From Verrucomicrobiota bacterium (GTDB lineage: Bacteria; Verrucomicrobiota; Verrucomicrobiia; Limisphaerales; UBA9464): a DNA stretch of 64,000 nt. Both the position numbers and the translations under genes were made by a program. Location of the stretch: contig VHCG01000001.1 in assembly GCA_016871805.1 (NCBI GenBank), positions 1-64,000 of the forward strand, in the 5' to 3' direction. The first letter of the stretch is position 1; every line of letters starts with the position of its first letter. The notes beneath the pieces are model-generated. The model was given only the letters and a program-made list of their open reading frames with translations. It ran no database searches and was not told where the DNA came from. Positions 42,825 to 51,742 of the stretch are shown here, in pieces.

Positions 42825-42940
42825 GGGGGACCCACACGGCGACGCGAAGACGCGGAGAACAAAGAGAGGGGATCCGATGGCTTCAGCCCTTCCGTCCTTC
42901 TCGACCTCCGCGTCTCTGCGTCGCCGCGTGAGTCCCTCCC
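42825..42940. repeat. Minimal element: terminal inverted repeats without the hairpin core (copy C)
   Basis: About 116 bp. The left end is 'GGGGGACCCACACGGCGACG', and the right end is the inverse of 'GGGACTCACGCGGCGACGC'. Only about 45 bases lie between the repeats, and the double hairpin is absent. It sits in the 233-base gap between accC and recN. Because the repeats match copies A and B but the interior is missing, it looks like an internal deletion product, as expected of a miniature mobile element. Confidence 0.78.
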
Positions 42941-42967
42941 TACCGCCCCCGTCCGCCGCCGTCCGCC

Positions 42968-44353
42968 TCAGGCCTTCTCCTGGATCATCTCGAACTTCGC
43001 GCCGCTGAGGATGCGTTCGACGAAGTTCGTCGTGTAGTTGCCGCGACGGAAGTCGGGGTCCTGGAGGATCGCCTGCTCGAACGGGATCGTGGTCTTGACC
43101 CCGGTGATCATGTACTCGGAGAGCGCACGGCTCATCCGGTTCATGGCCTCGGCACGGTCGCGTCCCACGGTGATCAGCTTGCCGATCATCGAGTCATAGT
43201 AGGGTGGGATCGTGTAGCCGGCGTAGGCATGGGAATCGATCCGGACCCCCGCTCCGCCCGGGGCGTAGTACATCTCGATCCGACCCGGACACGGCCGGAA
43301 GTCGCCGAAGGGATCCTCCGCATTGATGCGGCATTCCATGGCATGGCCCTTGAACTGGACGTCGCCCTGGGAGAAGCGGAGTTTTTCGCCAAGGGCGATG
43401 GCAATCTGCTCCTTCACGATGTCGATCCCGGTCACCTCTTCGGTGATGGGGTGCTCGACCTGGACCCGTTTGTTGACCTCGAGGAAATAGAAGTTGCCGG
43501 TGTCGTCGGCGATGAACTCCACGGTGCCGGCGTTGGTGTAGCCGGCGGTCTCGGCGATGCGGAGGGCGGCCTTGCCCATCTTGGACCGGAGGCCCTTGAA
43601 CTCCTTCTTGTCGAGCAGCGGCGACGGGGTCTCCTCGATCAGCTTCTGGTTGCGACGCTGGATGGAGCAGTCGCGCTCCCCGAGGTGGATGATGTTGCCC
43701 TTGGTGTCGCCGAGGATCTGAAACTCGATGTGATGGGGGTTCTCGATGAACTTCTCGATGTAGACCCCGCTGTTCCCGAACGCCTTCTCCGCCTCGGTCC
43801 TCGCGGTGTGGTAGCCCTTCACCAAGGCCACGTCGTTGTGGGCCACCCGCATCCCACGGCCACCGCCGCCGGCGACGGCCTTGATCATCACGGGATAGCC
43901 GATCTTGCGGGCAATGGTCAGGGCCTCCTGCTCGGTCTCGATGAGGCCGTCGGATCCCGGAGGGGTCGGCACACCGGCCTTGCGGGCGAGGACACGGCTG
44001 GACGCCTTGTCGTGGAGCGCGTTCATCGCCGCCGAACGCGGGCCGATGAAGCGGATGTTGCAGCTCTCGCAGACATCGGCGAAATGGGCATTCTCGCTCA
44101 GGAACCCATATCCGGGGTGGATCGCGTCGACATCCGCGATCTCGGCCGCGGAGATGATGCGGTCGATCCGCAGGTAGCTGTCGGTGCTGGGGCCATCCCC
44201 GATGCAGATGGCCTCGTCGGCCACCTGGACGTGCATGGAGTTGGCGTCCGCCTTGGAGTAGACCGCGACCGTCTTGACGTTCAACTCGCGGCACGCGCGG
44301 ATGATCCGCATGGCGATCTCGCCGCGATTGGCGACCAGGACTTTCTCGAACAT
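42968..44353 (-). CDS. accC: Acetyl-CoA carboxylase, biotin carboxylase subunit
   Basis: 461 residues. It starts '[23 protein letters not shown]'. The ATP-grasp glycine-rich loop is '[14 protein letters not shown]'; catalytic segments include '[20 protein letters not shown]' and '[17 protein letters not shown]'. The usual EMNTRIQVEHPVTE reads '[14 protein letters not shown]' here, keeping the essential Glu, Asn and Arg. It carboxylates biotin on AccB in the first step of fatty-acid synthesis. 86 bases after accB on the same strand. Confidence 0.97.
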   Translation of the reverse strand: MFEKVLVANRGEIAMRIIRACRELNVKTVAVYSKADANSMHVQVADEAICIGDGPSTDSYLRIDRIISAAEIADVDAIHPGYGFLSENAHFADVCESCNIRFIGPRSAAMNALHDKASSRVLARKAGVPTPPGSDGLIETEQEALTIARKIGYPVMIKAVAGGGGRGMRVAHNDVALVKGYHTARTEAEKAFGNSGVYIEKFIENPHHIEFQILGDTKGNIIHLGERDCSIQRRNQKLIEETPSPLLDKKEFKGLRSKMGKAALRIAETAGYTNAGTVEFIADDTGNFYFLEVNKRVQVEHPITEEVTGIDIVKEQIAIALGEKLRFSQGDVQFKGHAMECRINAEDPFGDFRPCPGRIEMYYAPGGAGVRIDSHAYAGYTIPPYYDSMIGKLITVGRDRAEAMNRMSRALSEYMITGVKTTIPFEQAILQDPDFRRGNYTTNFVERILSGAKFEMIQEKA

Positions 44354-44439
44354 AGGGGGTTTCGATCGAAGGAGGATCTCGGGCTAGCAGGAGCGGTTTC
44401 CGCCGGCATCCCACCGGACGGCGACCCGCGGCAGACCGC

Positions 44440-44913
44440 TCAGAGCGGACGCACCTTGAACAGGGGCTGGCCGAATTCCACCGGCTTGGCGTTGTCGGAC
44501 AGGATCGAGGTGATGATGCCCCGGGTCTCGGCCTTGATCTCGTTCATCACCTTCATGGCCTCGATGATGCAGACCACGGTGTCCGGCCCCACCTCGGTTC
44601 CGACCTCGACGTAGGACGCCGAGTCCGGGGACGGGGAGCGGTAGAAGGTGCCGATCATCGGAGACTTGATGTCCAGGTCGCCCGAAGAGGCCGCCGAACC
44701 CGCGGCAGGAGCCGAGGCGGCCGGGCCTGAAGCCGGCCGGGCCAGCTGGGTGAACGCCGTCAGCTCCGGATCGTCCACCGGGGTCACCATCGGGACCCCG
44801 ACCGCGATCGGCCGCTTCAGCTTGATCTTGAATTCCTTCTCCTCGAGCTCGAACTCCGAAAGGGAGTTCTTCTTCATCAAATCAATGATCGCCTTGATCT
44901 CCTTGAGATCCAC
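44440..44913 (-). CDS. accB: Acetyl-CoA carboxylase biotin carboxyl carrier protein
   Basis: 157 residues from a GTG at 44913 ('VDLKEIKAIIDLM'), chosen because AccB proteins normally begin at this block; an ATG at 44964 adds 17 residues of doubtful value. The N-terminal helix and strand ('EFELEEKEFKIKLKR') are followed by an Ala/Pro/Ser linker (about 55-80) and the biotinyl domain with 'CIIEAMKVMNEIKAE', whose Lys carries biotin. It ends '...GQPLFKVRPL'. Subunit of acetyl-CoA carboxylase, upstream of accC. Confidence 0.93.
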   Translation of the reverse strand: MDLKEIKAIIDLMKKNSLSEFELEEKEFKIKLKRPIAVGVPMVTPVDDPELTAFTQLARPASGPAASAPAAGSAASSGDLDIKSPMIGTFYRSPSPDSASYVEVGTEVGPDTVVCIIEAMKVMNEIKAETRGIITSILSDNAKPVEFGQPLFKVRPL

Positions 44914-45086
44914 GTGGTGTCCCGGGTTGAAGTTGGTTGAAAACCTCGAAACGAAACGGGGCATATCAGCTCGTGGGCCTCCCCCAGCTCCGTCGCAGCG
45001 GGCGGATGCTGTATGAAGACCCCGTTACCGGTCAAGGCCCATGTCACCCCCCACCGAACACCCCTTCCGCAAGCCCCAAAACAGCC

Positions 45087-45524
45087 CTACGCCGAGGCGG
45101 TAACGTTAACAAGCGCCTCCAATCCAAGGAGGTACGAGGTCACACCAAAACCCGCGATCTGTCCCCGGCAGACAGCGGCGATGACGGAACGGTGTCGGAA
45201 CTCCTCCCGGGCGTGAATGTTGGAGAGGTGGACCTCGACGACCGGGATGCCGATGGCGGAGATGGCGTCCCGCAGGGCGATGCTGGTGTGGGTGAGGGCT
45301 CCGGCGTTCAGAACCACCCCGGCGCAGGTCGACCGCGCCTCGTGGAGCCAGTCCAGAAGCTCGCCCTCGTGGTTGGACTGCCGACAGTCGACCTCGACCC
45401 CGAGCTGACGGGCCCGATCCCGGACGGCGGACTCGATGTCGGCCAGGGTCGACCGCCCATAGACCTCGGGCTGTCGGGTCCCCAGGAGGTTCAGGTTGGG
45501 ACCGTTCAGCAGCAGCACCTTCAT
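45087..45524 (-). CDS. aroQ: Type II 3-dehydroquinate dehydratase
   Basis: 145 residues, standard for the dodecameric type II enzyme of the shikimate pathway. It starts '[23 protein letters not shown]', with the flexible lid Arg in '[13 protein letters not shown]', the catalytic His in '[19 protein letters not shown]', and '[20 protein letters not shown]'. The aroQ-accB-accC order is seen in many bacteria. The gap to accB is 173 bases from the chosen GTG. Divergent from argD. Confidence 0.97.
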   Translation of the reverse strand: MKVLLLNGPNLNLLGTRQPEVYGRSTLADIESAVRDRARQLGVEVDCRQSNHEGELLDWLHEARSTCAGVVLNAGALTHTSIALRDAISAIGIPVVEVHLSNIHAREEFRHRSVIAAVCRGQIAGFGVTSYLLGLEALVNVTASA

Positions 45525-45637
45525 CCGACGATTAACGGAATTCCCCTCCCGGGTGTCGAGCCTTCGTCACCACGGGTCCCGGACAGAAAAGACTCAACGT
45601 TCCGGCCGGTTCCTGTTTACTCGCGCTTCCAAGATCG

Positions 45638-46945
45638 ATGAAGGACTCCCCTGCACCCGCCACCCTGAACCCGACCCCCTCCCCCGCAGCCGGGATCCGG
45701 GATCTCTTCCAGAACTATGTTGTCCCCAGCTATGGGCGGTTCGACCTCGTCCTGGACCGTGGCGCCGGCAGCCATCTCTGGGATGTGGACGGGCGCCGCT
45801 ACCTCGATCTCGGCGGTGGCATCGCGGTCTGCTCGCTGGGCCATGCCCATCCGGAGCTTGCCGAGACCCTGGCCACGCAGGCGCGTCGGCTCCTGCACGT
45901 CTCAAACCTCTACCATCACGAGCCGCAGGGACGTCTGGCCGAACAGATCGTGACGCGCATCGCCCCGGGCAAGGTGTTCTTCGCCAACTCGGGGGCGGAA
46001 TCCAACGAGGGTCTCTACAAGCTGGCCCGGAAGTTTGGACACGACGAGGGGCGTTTCGAGATCCTGACGGCCACGAACTCCTTCCACGGACGAACCCTCG
46101 CCAGCATCGCGGCCACCGGACAGGACAAGGTCAAGAAGGGGTTCGAACCCGCCGTGAGCGGGTTTCGTCATATCCCCTTCAACGACCTTGATGCCGCACG
46201 GAATGCCCTGTCTCCGGCCACCGTGGCCATCCTCATCGAGGGGGTGCAGGGGGAGGGCGGCCTGACTCCGGCGACCGTCGAATATCTTCTTGGGTTGCGA
46301 CGCCTCTGCGACGAGAACCGGATGCTGCTCCTGATGGACGGGGTCCAGTGCGGACATTTCCGGACGGGCCGATTCCAAAGCTTCCAGCGGCTGCTGGAAG
46401 GCGTGCCCGGAGCCGAATCGTTCCTGCCCGACGCCCTCTCGACCGCCAAGTCGCTGGGCGGCGGATTTCCGATCGGGGCCTTCTGGGTCCGTCAGAAGGT
46501 CCATGGGGTCGACCTCGCCGACCTCCTGGGACCAGGCACCCACGGAACCACCTTCGGCGGCACCCCCCTCGCCTGTGCCGTGGCCCTGAAGATCTTCGAG
46601 ATCATCGACCGCGACGGCCTGGTCGACCATGTGCGCTCGGTCGGGACCTGGCTGACGTCGGAACTCGCGACGCTCGCCGCAACCTACCCCGGGGTGATCC
46701 GGGGGATCCGGGGTCTGGGGTTCATGCAGGGTCTGGAGCTCCATCCGCGGGATCAGATCCCGGGCTTCGCCGGCAGCGACAGGCCGGCCAGCCTCCAGAT
46801 GGTCCATCAACTCCAGGAGGCCGGTTTGCTGACCATTCCCTCGGGCAATCAGGTGGTCCGTCTCCTTCCGGCCCTGAACCTGCCCCAGGACCAGCTGGCC
46901 GAGGGACTGGACTCGATCCGGAAGGTCCTTCAGCGGATCGCCTAG
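45638..46945 (+). CDS. argD: Acetylornithine aminotransferase family protein
   Basis: 435 residues, class III PLP aminotransferase. Motifs: 'GSHLWDVDGRRYLDLGGGIAVCSLGHAHPE', 'VFFANSGAESNEGLYKLARKFG', 'SFHGRTLAS', the PLP Lys in 'DALSTAKSLGGGFPIGA', and 'HGTTFGGTPLACA'. The usual DEVQ near the cofactor reads 'MDGVQCGHFRTG', so Glu is Gly; the PLP-contacting Asp and Gln remain. The likely role is acetylornithine or succinyl-diaminopimelate transamination. Its TAG stop shares the palindrome CTAG with the stop of the converging xseA gene. Confidence 0.92.
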   Translation: MKDSPAPATLNPTPSPAAGIRDLFQNYVVPSYGRFDLVLDRGAGSHLWDVDGRRYLDLGGGIAVCSLGHAHPELAETLATQARRLLHVSNLYHHEPQGRLAEQIVTRIAPGKVFFANSGAESNEGLYKLARKFGHDEGRFEILTATNSFHGRTLASIAATGQDKVKKGFEPAVSGFRHIPFNDLDAARNALSPATVAILIEGVQGEGGLTPATVEYLLGLRRLCDENRMLLLMDGVQCGHFRTGRFQSFQRLLEGVPGAESFLPDALSTAKSLGGGFPIGAFWVRQKVHGVDLADLLGPGTHGTTFGGTPLACAVALKIFEIIDRDGLVDHVRSVGTWLTSELATLAATYPGVIRGIRGLGFMQGLELHPRDQIPGFAGSDRPASLQMVHQLQEAGLLTIPSGNQVVRLLPALNLPQDQLAEGLDSIRKVLQRIA

Positions 46946-48489
46946 ACCGATCCCGACGAACCCACCGTTCCCGTGGATTCCCCGGGATCCGGTACGATCG
47001 GAGGAGTCCCCGGATCCACCCGATCCACCACCGACCCGACCCTTCCGGAGGCCAGTCGGGTCTCCAGCCGCTGGCCCGGACGGAGTCCGTCGACACGACG
47101 CACTAGCTGCCCGGTCGACGGATCGAAGGTCAGGGAGTAGCCCCGTTCAAGGACCTGAAGCGGGGACAGGAGACGGAGGGACTGCCCCGCCTGATCCGAG
47201 CGGGACCGAAGTCGGTCCCGATGGCGGGACACTGCGACAGCCAGTCGGCGGCGGAGTTCGACCAGGCGCCGCCGGTCTCGCTCGAGGGCCACCTGGGGAC
47301 GCCGCGCCAGCAATCGGGACACCGACGACGACACCCGGGATACGGCATCCCGGACGCCCCGTCCCACCCCCCGGACGAGGGCGGCTGTCGCGTCGTCCAC
47401 CTGCTGGATGCGCGTCTCGAGCTGTCGCCGCGGATGTCGTCGCTCCAGTCGGAGGGTCCAGGACTCGGCCCGCTGGCCCCAGTTGAGAACCGTACGAGCC
47501 GTCAACACCCTCAATCGGCGCGCCGCGACCGAGAGCCGTCCGACAGCATCGATGTAGCCCGCCGTCAGCAATTCCCCTGCCGCGCTGGGGGTGGCGGCGC
47601 GCAGGTCGGCCACCAGGTCGGCGATGGTGAAGTCGATCTCATGACCCACCGCCGAGATCACGGGCAGCCCGGAGGCGGCGATCGCCCGGGCCACGACCTC
47701 CTCGTTGAAGGACCACAGATCCTCCAGGGATCCTCCGCCGCGCGTCACAAGGATCACGTCCAGGGACCCAGGGTGTGCCCGTTCCCAGGCGTTGAGCATG
47801 CCGATCGCCTCCGCGATCTCCGGCGCGGCGCCCTCGCCCTGGACGCGGACCGGGACGAGCACGAATTCCAGCCCGGCGAAGCGGCGTCCGACGACATGAA
47901 GAACATCCCGGATCGCGGCACCGGTGGGAGAGGTCACGAGGCCAACCCGACGGGGAAACCGAGGAATCAGACGCTTCCGTCCCACCTCGAAGAGGCCCTC
48001 GGCCTGCAGCCGGGCCTTGAGCCGCTCGAAGGCCGCCTGGAGCGCCCCGATGCCCTCGAGCTCCACCGACGTCACCCGCAACTGATACTTCCCCTGGGGT
48101 TCGTAGACCGTCAGCTCCCCGCCCAGGATGACCTTCACGCCGTCCCGGAGCGGGACCTTCGAGGCCGCCGATTGGCTCCGGAACAGCACACAGCCCAGCT
48201 GCGCCGTGGCATCCTTGAGAACGAAATAGGCATGGCCGCTGGCCTGCAGACGATGGTTGGAGATCTCACCGGAGACCCGGACGAATCCGAACCGGGATTC
48301 GAGGTGGCGCTTGATGCCCTGGGTGAGCTCGCTCACCGACAGCACCGGCGGGGGGCTGGCCGTCGGGGGCGGTTCGACATCAACGGCGGCCTCGACCTCG
48401 CACTTCGGCCGGCCGACCGGAGCTCCCGGACCGGTCCGCGGGGTGAAGAGGTCCCCGAAGTCCCACTGGCTTTTGGAGGATCTGGGCAT
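46942..48489 (-). CDS. xseA: Exodeoxyribonuclease VII large subunit
   Basis: 515 residues. The N-terminal OB-fold ('LSVSELTQGIKRHLESRFGFVRVSGEISNHRLQASGHAYFVLKD') is preceded by about 48 poorly conserved residues, so the true start could be later. The catalytic domain is clear: 'VGLVTSPTGAAIRDVLHVVGRR', 'ILVTRGGGSLEDLWSFNEE', 'VISAVGHEIDFTIADLVADLRAATPSAAGEL'. The C-terminal coiled coil ends with 'LQVLERGYSLTFDPSTGQLVR'. It degrades single-stranded DNA with XseB, which is not in this window. Confidence 0.94.
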   Translation of the reverse strand: MPRSSKSQWDFGDLFTPRTGPGAPVGRPKCEVEAAVDVEPPPTASPPPVLSVSELTQGIKRHLESRFGFVRVSGEISNHRLQASGHAYFVLKDATAQLGCVLFRSQSAASKVPLRDGVKVILGGELTVYEPQGKYQLRVTSVELEGIGALQAAFERLKARLQAEGLFEVGRKRLIPRFPRRVGLVTSPTGAAIRDVLHVVGRRFAGLEFVLVPVRVQGEGAAPEIAEAIGMLNAWERAHPGSLDVILVTRGGGSLEDLWSFNEEVVARAIAASGLPVISAVGHEIDFTIADLVADLRAATPSAAGELLTAGYIDAVGRLSVAARRLRVLTARTVLNWGQRAESWTLRLERRHPRRQLETRIQQVDDATAALVRGVGRGVRDAVSRVSSSVSRLLARRPQVALERDRRRLVELRRRLAVAVSRHRDRLRSRSDQAGQSLRLLSPLQVLERGYSLTFDPSTGQLVRRVDGLRPGQRLETRLASGRVGSVVDRVDPGTPPIVPDPGESTGTVGSSGSV

Positions 48490-48522
48490 CGTCGGTTCTT
48501 CAGGAAGCGATCCGATCCGCGA

Positions 48523-49311
48523 TCACGACACGCCCAGCCGCTCCGAGATGCGGTGGATCGACCGGGCCCGGCCAGTGGACTCGTCCACATCCACCCAGCA
48601 TCCATTGAGCTGGACCCCTCGGGTGCAGACCTCGAACCGCTGGGGCGTCTGGGTAAGGAACCGTCTCAGGATGGGGGCCGTTTCCCGGCCGAGGACCCCG
48701 TCGTGCCCCCCGGTGAATCCGGCGTCGGTGATGCAGGCGGTCCCGCCCGGGAGGATCCGCTCGTCCGCCGTCTGCACGTGCGTGTGGGTGCCCACCACGA
48801 GGCTCACCTGTCCATCGAGATGCCACCCCAGCGCAATCTTCTCGGAGGTCGCCTCGGCATGAAAATCGACGATAACGACCGTCGCCTCGGCCTTGAGGGA
48901 GGCCAGTTCCCGGGGCCCGACAACAAAGGGGTTCTCGAGGGGCGCCATGAAGGTCCGACCCTGGAGATTCAGGACCCCGAGCGAGGCGCAGCCGGGACGG
49001 GTGACAACGGTGGATCCTCGACCCGGGACCTCGGGCGCATAGTTGGCGGGGCGCACGAAGCGGGGTTCGGACTGCAGGAGCTGGGAGACCTCGCGTTGGT
49101 CCCAGAGATGATCCCCGGAGGTGATGACATCGACACCGGCCGCGAAGATCTCCGCCGCGGTGGAGGGTGTGATGCCGGAGCCTCCGGCGGCGTTCTCGCC
49201 GTTGGCCACGACGTAGTCGAGCCCGAGGGACTCCCGGAGCACCGGGATCCGTTCCCGACAGGCCCGTCTCCCAGGTTCGCCCACGATGTCTCCGATGAAG
49301 AGGATGCGCAC
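48523..49311 (-). CDS. YmdB-like (TIGR00282 family) metallophosphoesterase
   Basis: 262 residues from a GTG at 49311 ('VRILFIGDIVGEPGRRACRE'); the ORF-track start 30 codons upstream does not resemble the family. Metal-binding blocks: 'FIGDIVGEPGR', 'VVANGENAAGGSGIT', 'VDVITSGDHLWDQRE', 'VIVDFHAEATSEKIAL' and 'VVGTHTHVQTADERIL'. B. subtilis YmdB is a 2',3'-cyclic-nucleotide phosphodiesterase affecting development, and this protein is a full-length homologue. 33 bases after its stop comes the start of xseA on the same strand. Confidence 0.93.
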   Translation of the reverse strand: MRILFIGDIVGEPGRRACRERIPVLRESLGLDYVVANGENAAGGSGITPSTAAEIFAAGVDVITSGDHLWDQREVSQLLQSEPRFVRPANYAPEVPGRGSTVVTRPGCASLGVLNLQGRTFMAPLENPFVVGPRELASLKAEATVVIVDFHAEATSEKIALGWHLDGQVSLVVGTHTHVQTADERILPGGTACITDAGFTGGHDGVLGRETAPILRRFLTQTPQRFEVCTRGVQLNGCWVDVDESTGRARSIHRISERLGVS

Positions 49312-49451
49312 CGCGCCGAGGTTGGGCCGACACCCACCGGCCGGCAAGGCGCGTGAGCACCGCTCGTGAGCACCATGCGCCGGGGCCGCGGTGGAACCCA
49401 CAAAACCGTTGTCCCCTGCGCCCCTGCGCGGGCAGGGTCCACGGTCTGTCT

Positions 49452-50789
49452 ATGCAACAGGTGAACATCGGACTGGTCGGGGGCGGAACGGTGGGAGGCG
49501 GAGTGCTTTCCGGGCTCCAGAGGAACGGCAACCTCCTGGCGTCGAGGCTGGGACTGTCCCTGAGCGTCGCCCGGGTCGCGGTCCGCGACGTCCGCAAATC
49601 CCGACCCGTGGCCCTTCCGGCTGGCGTGATCACTGGGGACTGGCGACAGGTGGTCGACGACCCGTCGGTCCACATCGTCACCGAGCTGATGGGCGGGACG
49701 ACGACGGCGAGGCAGGTCGTTCTCGCGGCGCTGCGCCGGGGCAAACCGGTTGTCACCGCGAACAAGGCACTGCTCTCCAGCCATGGCGAGGAACTCTTCG
49801 CCGAGGCCGCCCGTTCCGGGACCAATCTCTACTATGAGGCCTCCGTCGCCGGGGGTATCCCGATCATCAAGGTGCTCCGAGAGTCCCTCGTCGGAAACCG
49901 CGTCCAGCGCATCGCCGGGATCGTCAACGGCACCTGCAACTACATCCTGACCCGGATGAAGCTCGAGGGGGCCTGCTTCGAGGACGTCCTCAAGGACGCC
50001 CAGCGCCTCGGCTACGCGGAGGCGGAACCCTCGCTCGACGTCGACGGACACGACGCCGCCCACAAGATCGGGATCCTTGCCTCCCTCGCCCACGGGTTTT
50101 GGGTGCAGCCCGAACAGATCCACGTCGAGGGCATCCGCCACATCGATCCGCTCGACATCCAGTTCGCCGGACAGCTGGGCTACACGATCAAGCTCCTCGG
50201 CATCGTTCGCGAGGGTCCCGACCCCGGGAAATCCACCCGCCGCAACGGGGCCCGCCCCCGGCCGATCCAGGTGTCCGTTTATCCGGCTCTTGTCCCGAAT
50301 TCCCACGTACTCGCCTCGGTCAACCACGCCTTCAACGCGGTGGCCGTCCGCGGCGATGTCGTCGGCGACACCCTCTTCTACGGCCGGGGTGCCGGGGCGG
50401 ACGCCACCGCGAGCTCGGTGTTGAGCGACCTCGCCGATGCCACGCTAGACCTGAAGAACGGATCCCATCGCCGCGTGCCGCCGTTCGTCGCCCACGAGGG
50501 GCATGCGACCGTGAGCCCGATCGAGGACTTGGTGTCCCGCTACTATGTCCGGCTGTCGGTGCTCGATCGTCCCGGGGTGTTCGCGCGGATCGCCAACATC
50601 CTTGCCCGCTCCGGCATCGGCATCTCCTCGATCATCCAGCCGGAGGGACACGTCGGCGAGGCCGTGCCGGTGATCCTGATGATCCACGACGCCCCGAACG
50701 CCGCGATGCGCCGGGCCCTCCAGCAGATCGGGCGACTGCCCGCGGTGAAGTCGACGCCGGCCATGATCCGGGTCGAGCCCCTCGAGTGA
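49452..50789 (+). CDS. hom: Homoserine dehydrogenase
   Basis: 445 residues from the ATG at 49452. NAD(P)-binding 'IGLVGGGTVGGGVLSGL' is followed by 'TELMGGTTTARQVVLAALRRGKPVVTANKALLS', and the catalytic domain has 'YYEASVAGGIPIIKVLRESL', 'IVNGTCNYILTRM' and 'EAEPSLDVDGHDAAHKIGILASLA'. The C-terminal ACT domain ('VRLSVLDRPGVFARIANILA') indicates feedback control, probably by threonine. It makes homoserine, the precursor of O-phosphohomoserine used by the ThrC-family enzyme of the riboswitch operon. Monocistronic here, divergent from ymdB. Confidence 0.97.
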   Translation: MQQVNIGLVGGGTVGGGVLSGLQRNGNLLASRLGLSLSVARVAVRDVRKSRPVALPAGVITGDWRQVVDDPSVHIVTELMGGTTTARQVVLAALRRGKPVVTANKALLSSHGEELFAEAARSGTNLYYEASVAGGIPIIKVLRESLVGNRVQRIAGIVNGTCNYILTRMKLEGACFEDVLKDAQRLGYAEAEPSLDVDGHDAAHKIGILASLAHGFWVQPEQIHVEGIRHIDPLDIQFAGQLGYTIKLLGIVREGPDPGKSTRRNGARPRPIQVSVYPALVPNSHVLASVNHAFNAVAVRGDVVGDTLFYGRGAGADATASSVLSDLADATLDLKNGSHRRVPPFVAHEGHATVSPIEDLVSRYYVRLSVLDRPGVFARIANILARSGIGISSIIQPEGHVGEAVPVILMIHDAPNAAMRRALQQIGRLPAVKSTPAMIRVEPLE

Positions 50790-50841
50790 CGCGGACCGAG
50801 GGATTCCCGACACCGTCACCGCCACCCGTACCGTCTCCGGA

Positions 50842-51693
50842 TCAGATCACGAACTCGAGCGGTGGCGCCTTGGGGATGACTCCCATGGTCTGACCCCGCG
50901 CGAGGAACCGACGGATGCTCTCCCGCCCCTTCTCACCGTAGTCGAGGGTCCAGTGGTTCACATACATGCCGACGAAGCGGTCGGCCAGCTCCGCGCCCAT
51001 GTCCCGGGCCCACTGCAGGGAATGGGCCACCGCCTCGGGACGGTGATCGAGGCTGTAGCGGATGCTGGCGGTGAGGATGTCGCTGACCCGACGCCGAAGC
51101 TCCGGGGCGTGGCGCTTGTGGATGACATTGCCTCCCAGCGGCAGCGGAAGGCCGTCGTTCTCGTGTCCCCACCAGATCCCCAGATCCTCGCAGAGCTCGA
51201 GTCCCTCGTTCCGATAGGTCAGCTGCCCCTCATGGATGATCAGCCCGACATCGGCTTCCCCCCGCTTCACCGCGGCGAAGATCTGGTCGAAGGGCACGAC
51301 GAGGATGTCGAGTTCCTCGGCCCTGCGGCCCAGCCAAAGCTGCAGGGCCAGGAAGGCGCTGGTCATGCGTCCCGGCACCGCGATCCGGGACCGGGCCACC
51401 TCGTCCCGACCCATCCGTCGCGGGGACACGAGCATCGGACCGTATCCGTCTCCCATGCTGGCTCCGCTGGACAGCAGGGCGTAGGTCTCGCTCACATGGG
51501 CGTAGGCATGGATGCTGATGGCGGAGATGTCCAGCTCACCCCGGGTCGCCCGCTCGTTCAGGGTCTGGATGTCCTGGAGGATGTGCTCGAACCGAAGCCC
51601 CGGCGTGGGAAGACGATCCTTCGCGAGAGCGTAGAACATGAAGGCATCGTCCGGATCCGGCGAATGCCCGAGGGTGAGGGAGAGGGACTCCAT
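50842..51693 (-). CDS. mqnD: 1,4-dihydroxy-6-naphthoate synthase (MqnD)
   Basis: 283 residues, periplasmic-binding-protein-like fold used as an enzyme. The start 'LTLGHSPDPDDAFMFYALA' is the MqnD hallmark. Others are 'LDISAISIHAYAHVSETYALLSSGASMGDGYGPMLVS', 'GRMTSAFLALQLWLG' and 'ADVGLIIHEGQLTYRNEGLE'. It converts cyclic dehypoxanthine futalosine to 1,4-dihydroxy-6-naphthoate in the futalosine route to menaquinone. No other mqn gene is in the window. It converges on hom with 52 bases between. Confidence 0.94.
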   Translation of the reverse strand: MESLSLTLGHSPDPDDAFMFYALAKDRLPTPGLRFEHILQDIQTLNERATRGELDISAISIHAYAHVSETYALLSSGASMGDGYGPMLVSPRRMGRDEVARSRIAVPGRMTSAFLALQLWLGRRAEELDILVVPFDQIFAAVKRGEADVGLIIHEGQLTYRNEGLELCEDLGIWWGHENDGLPLPLGGNVIHKRHAPELRRRVSDILTASIRYSLDHRPEAVAHSLQWARDMGAELADRFVGMYVNHWTLDYGEKGRESIRRFLARGQTMGVIPKAPPLEFVI

Positions 51694-51742
51694 GCCCTCG
51701 AAGGATGGAATCGGTTCCCGGTTTCGTCGAGGGCCCTGCTCT

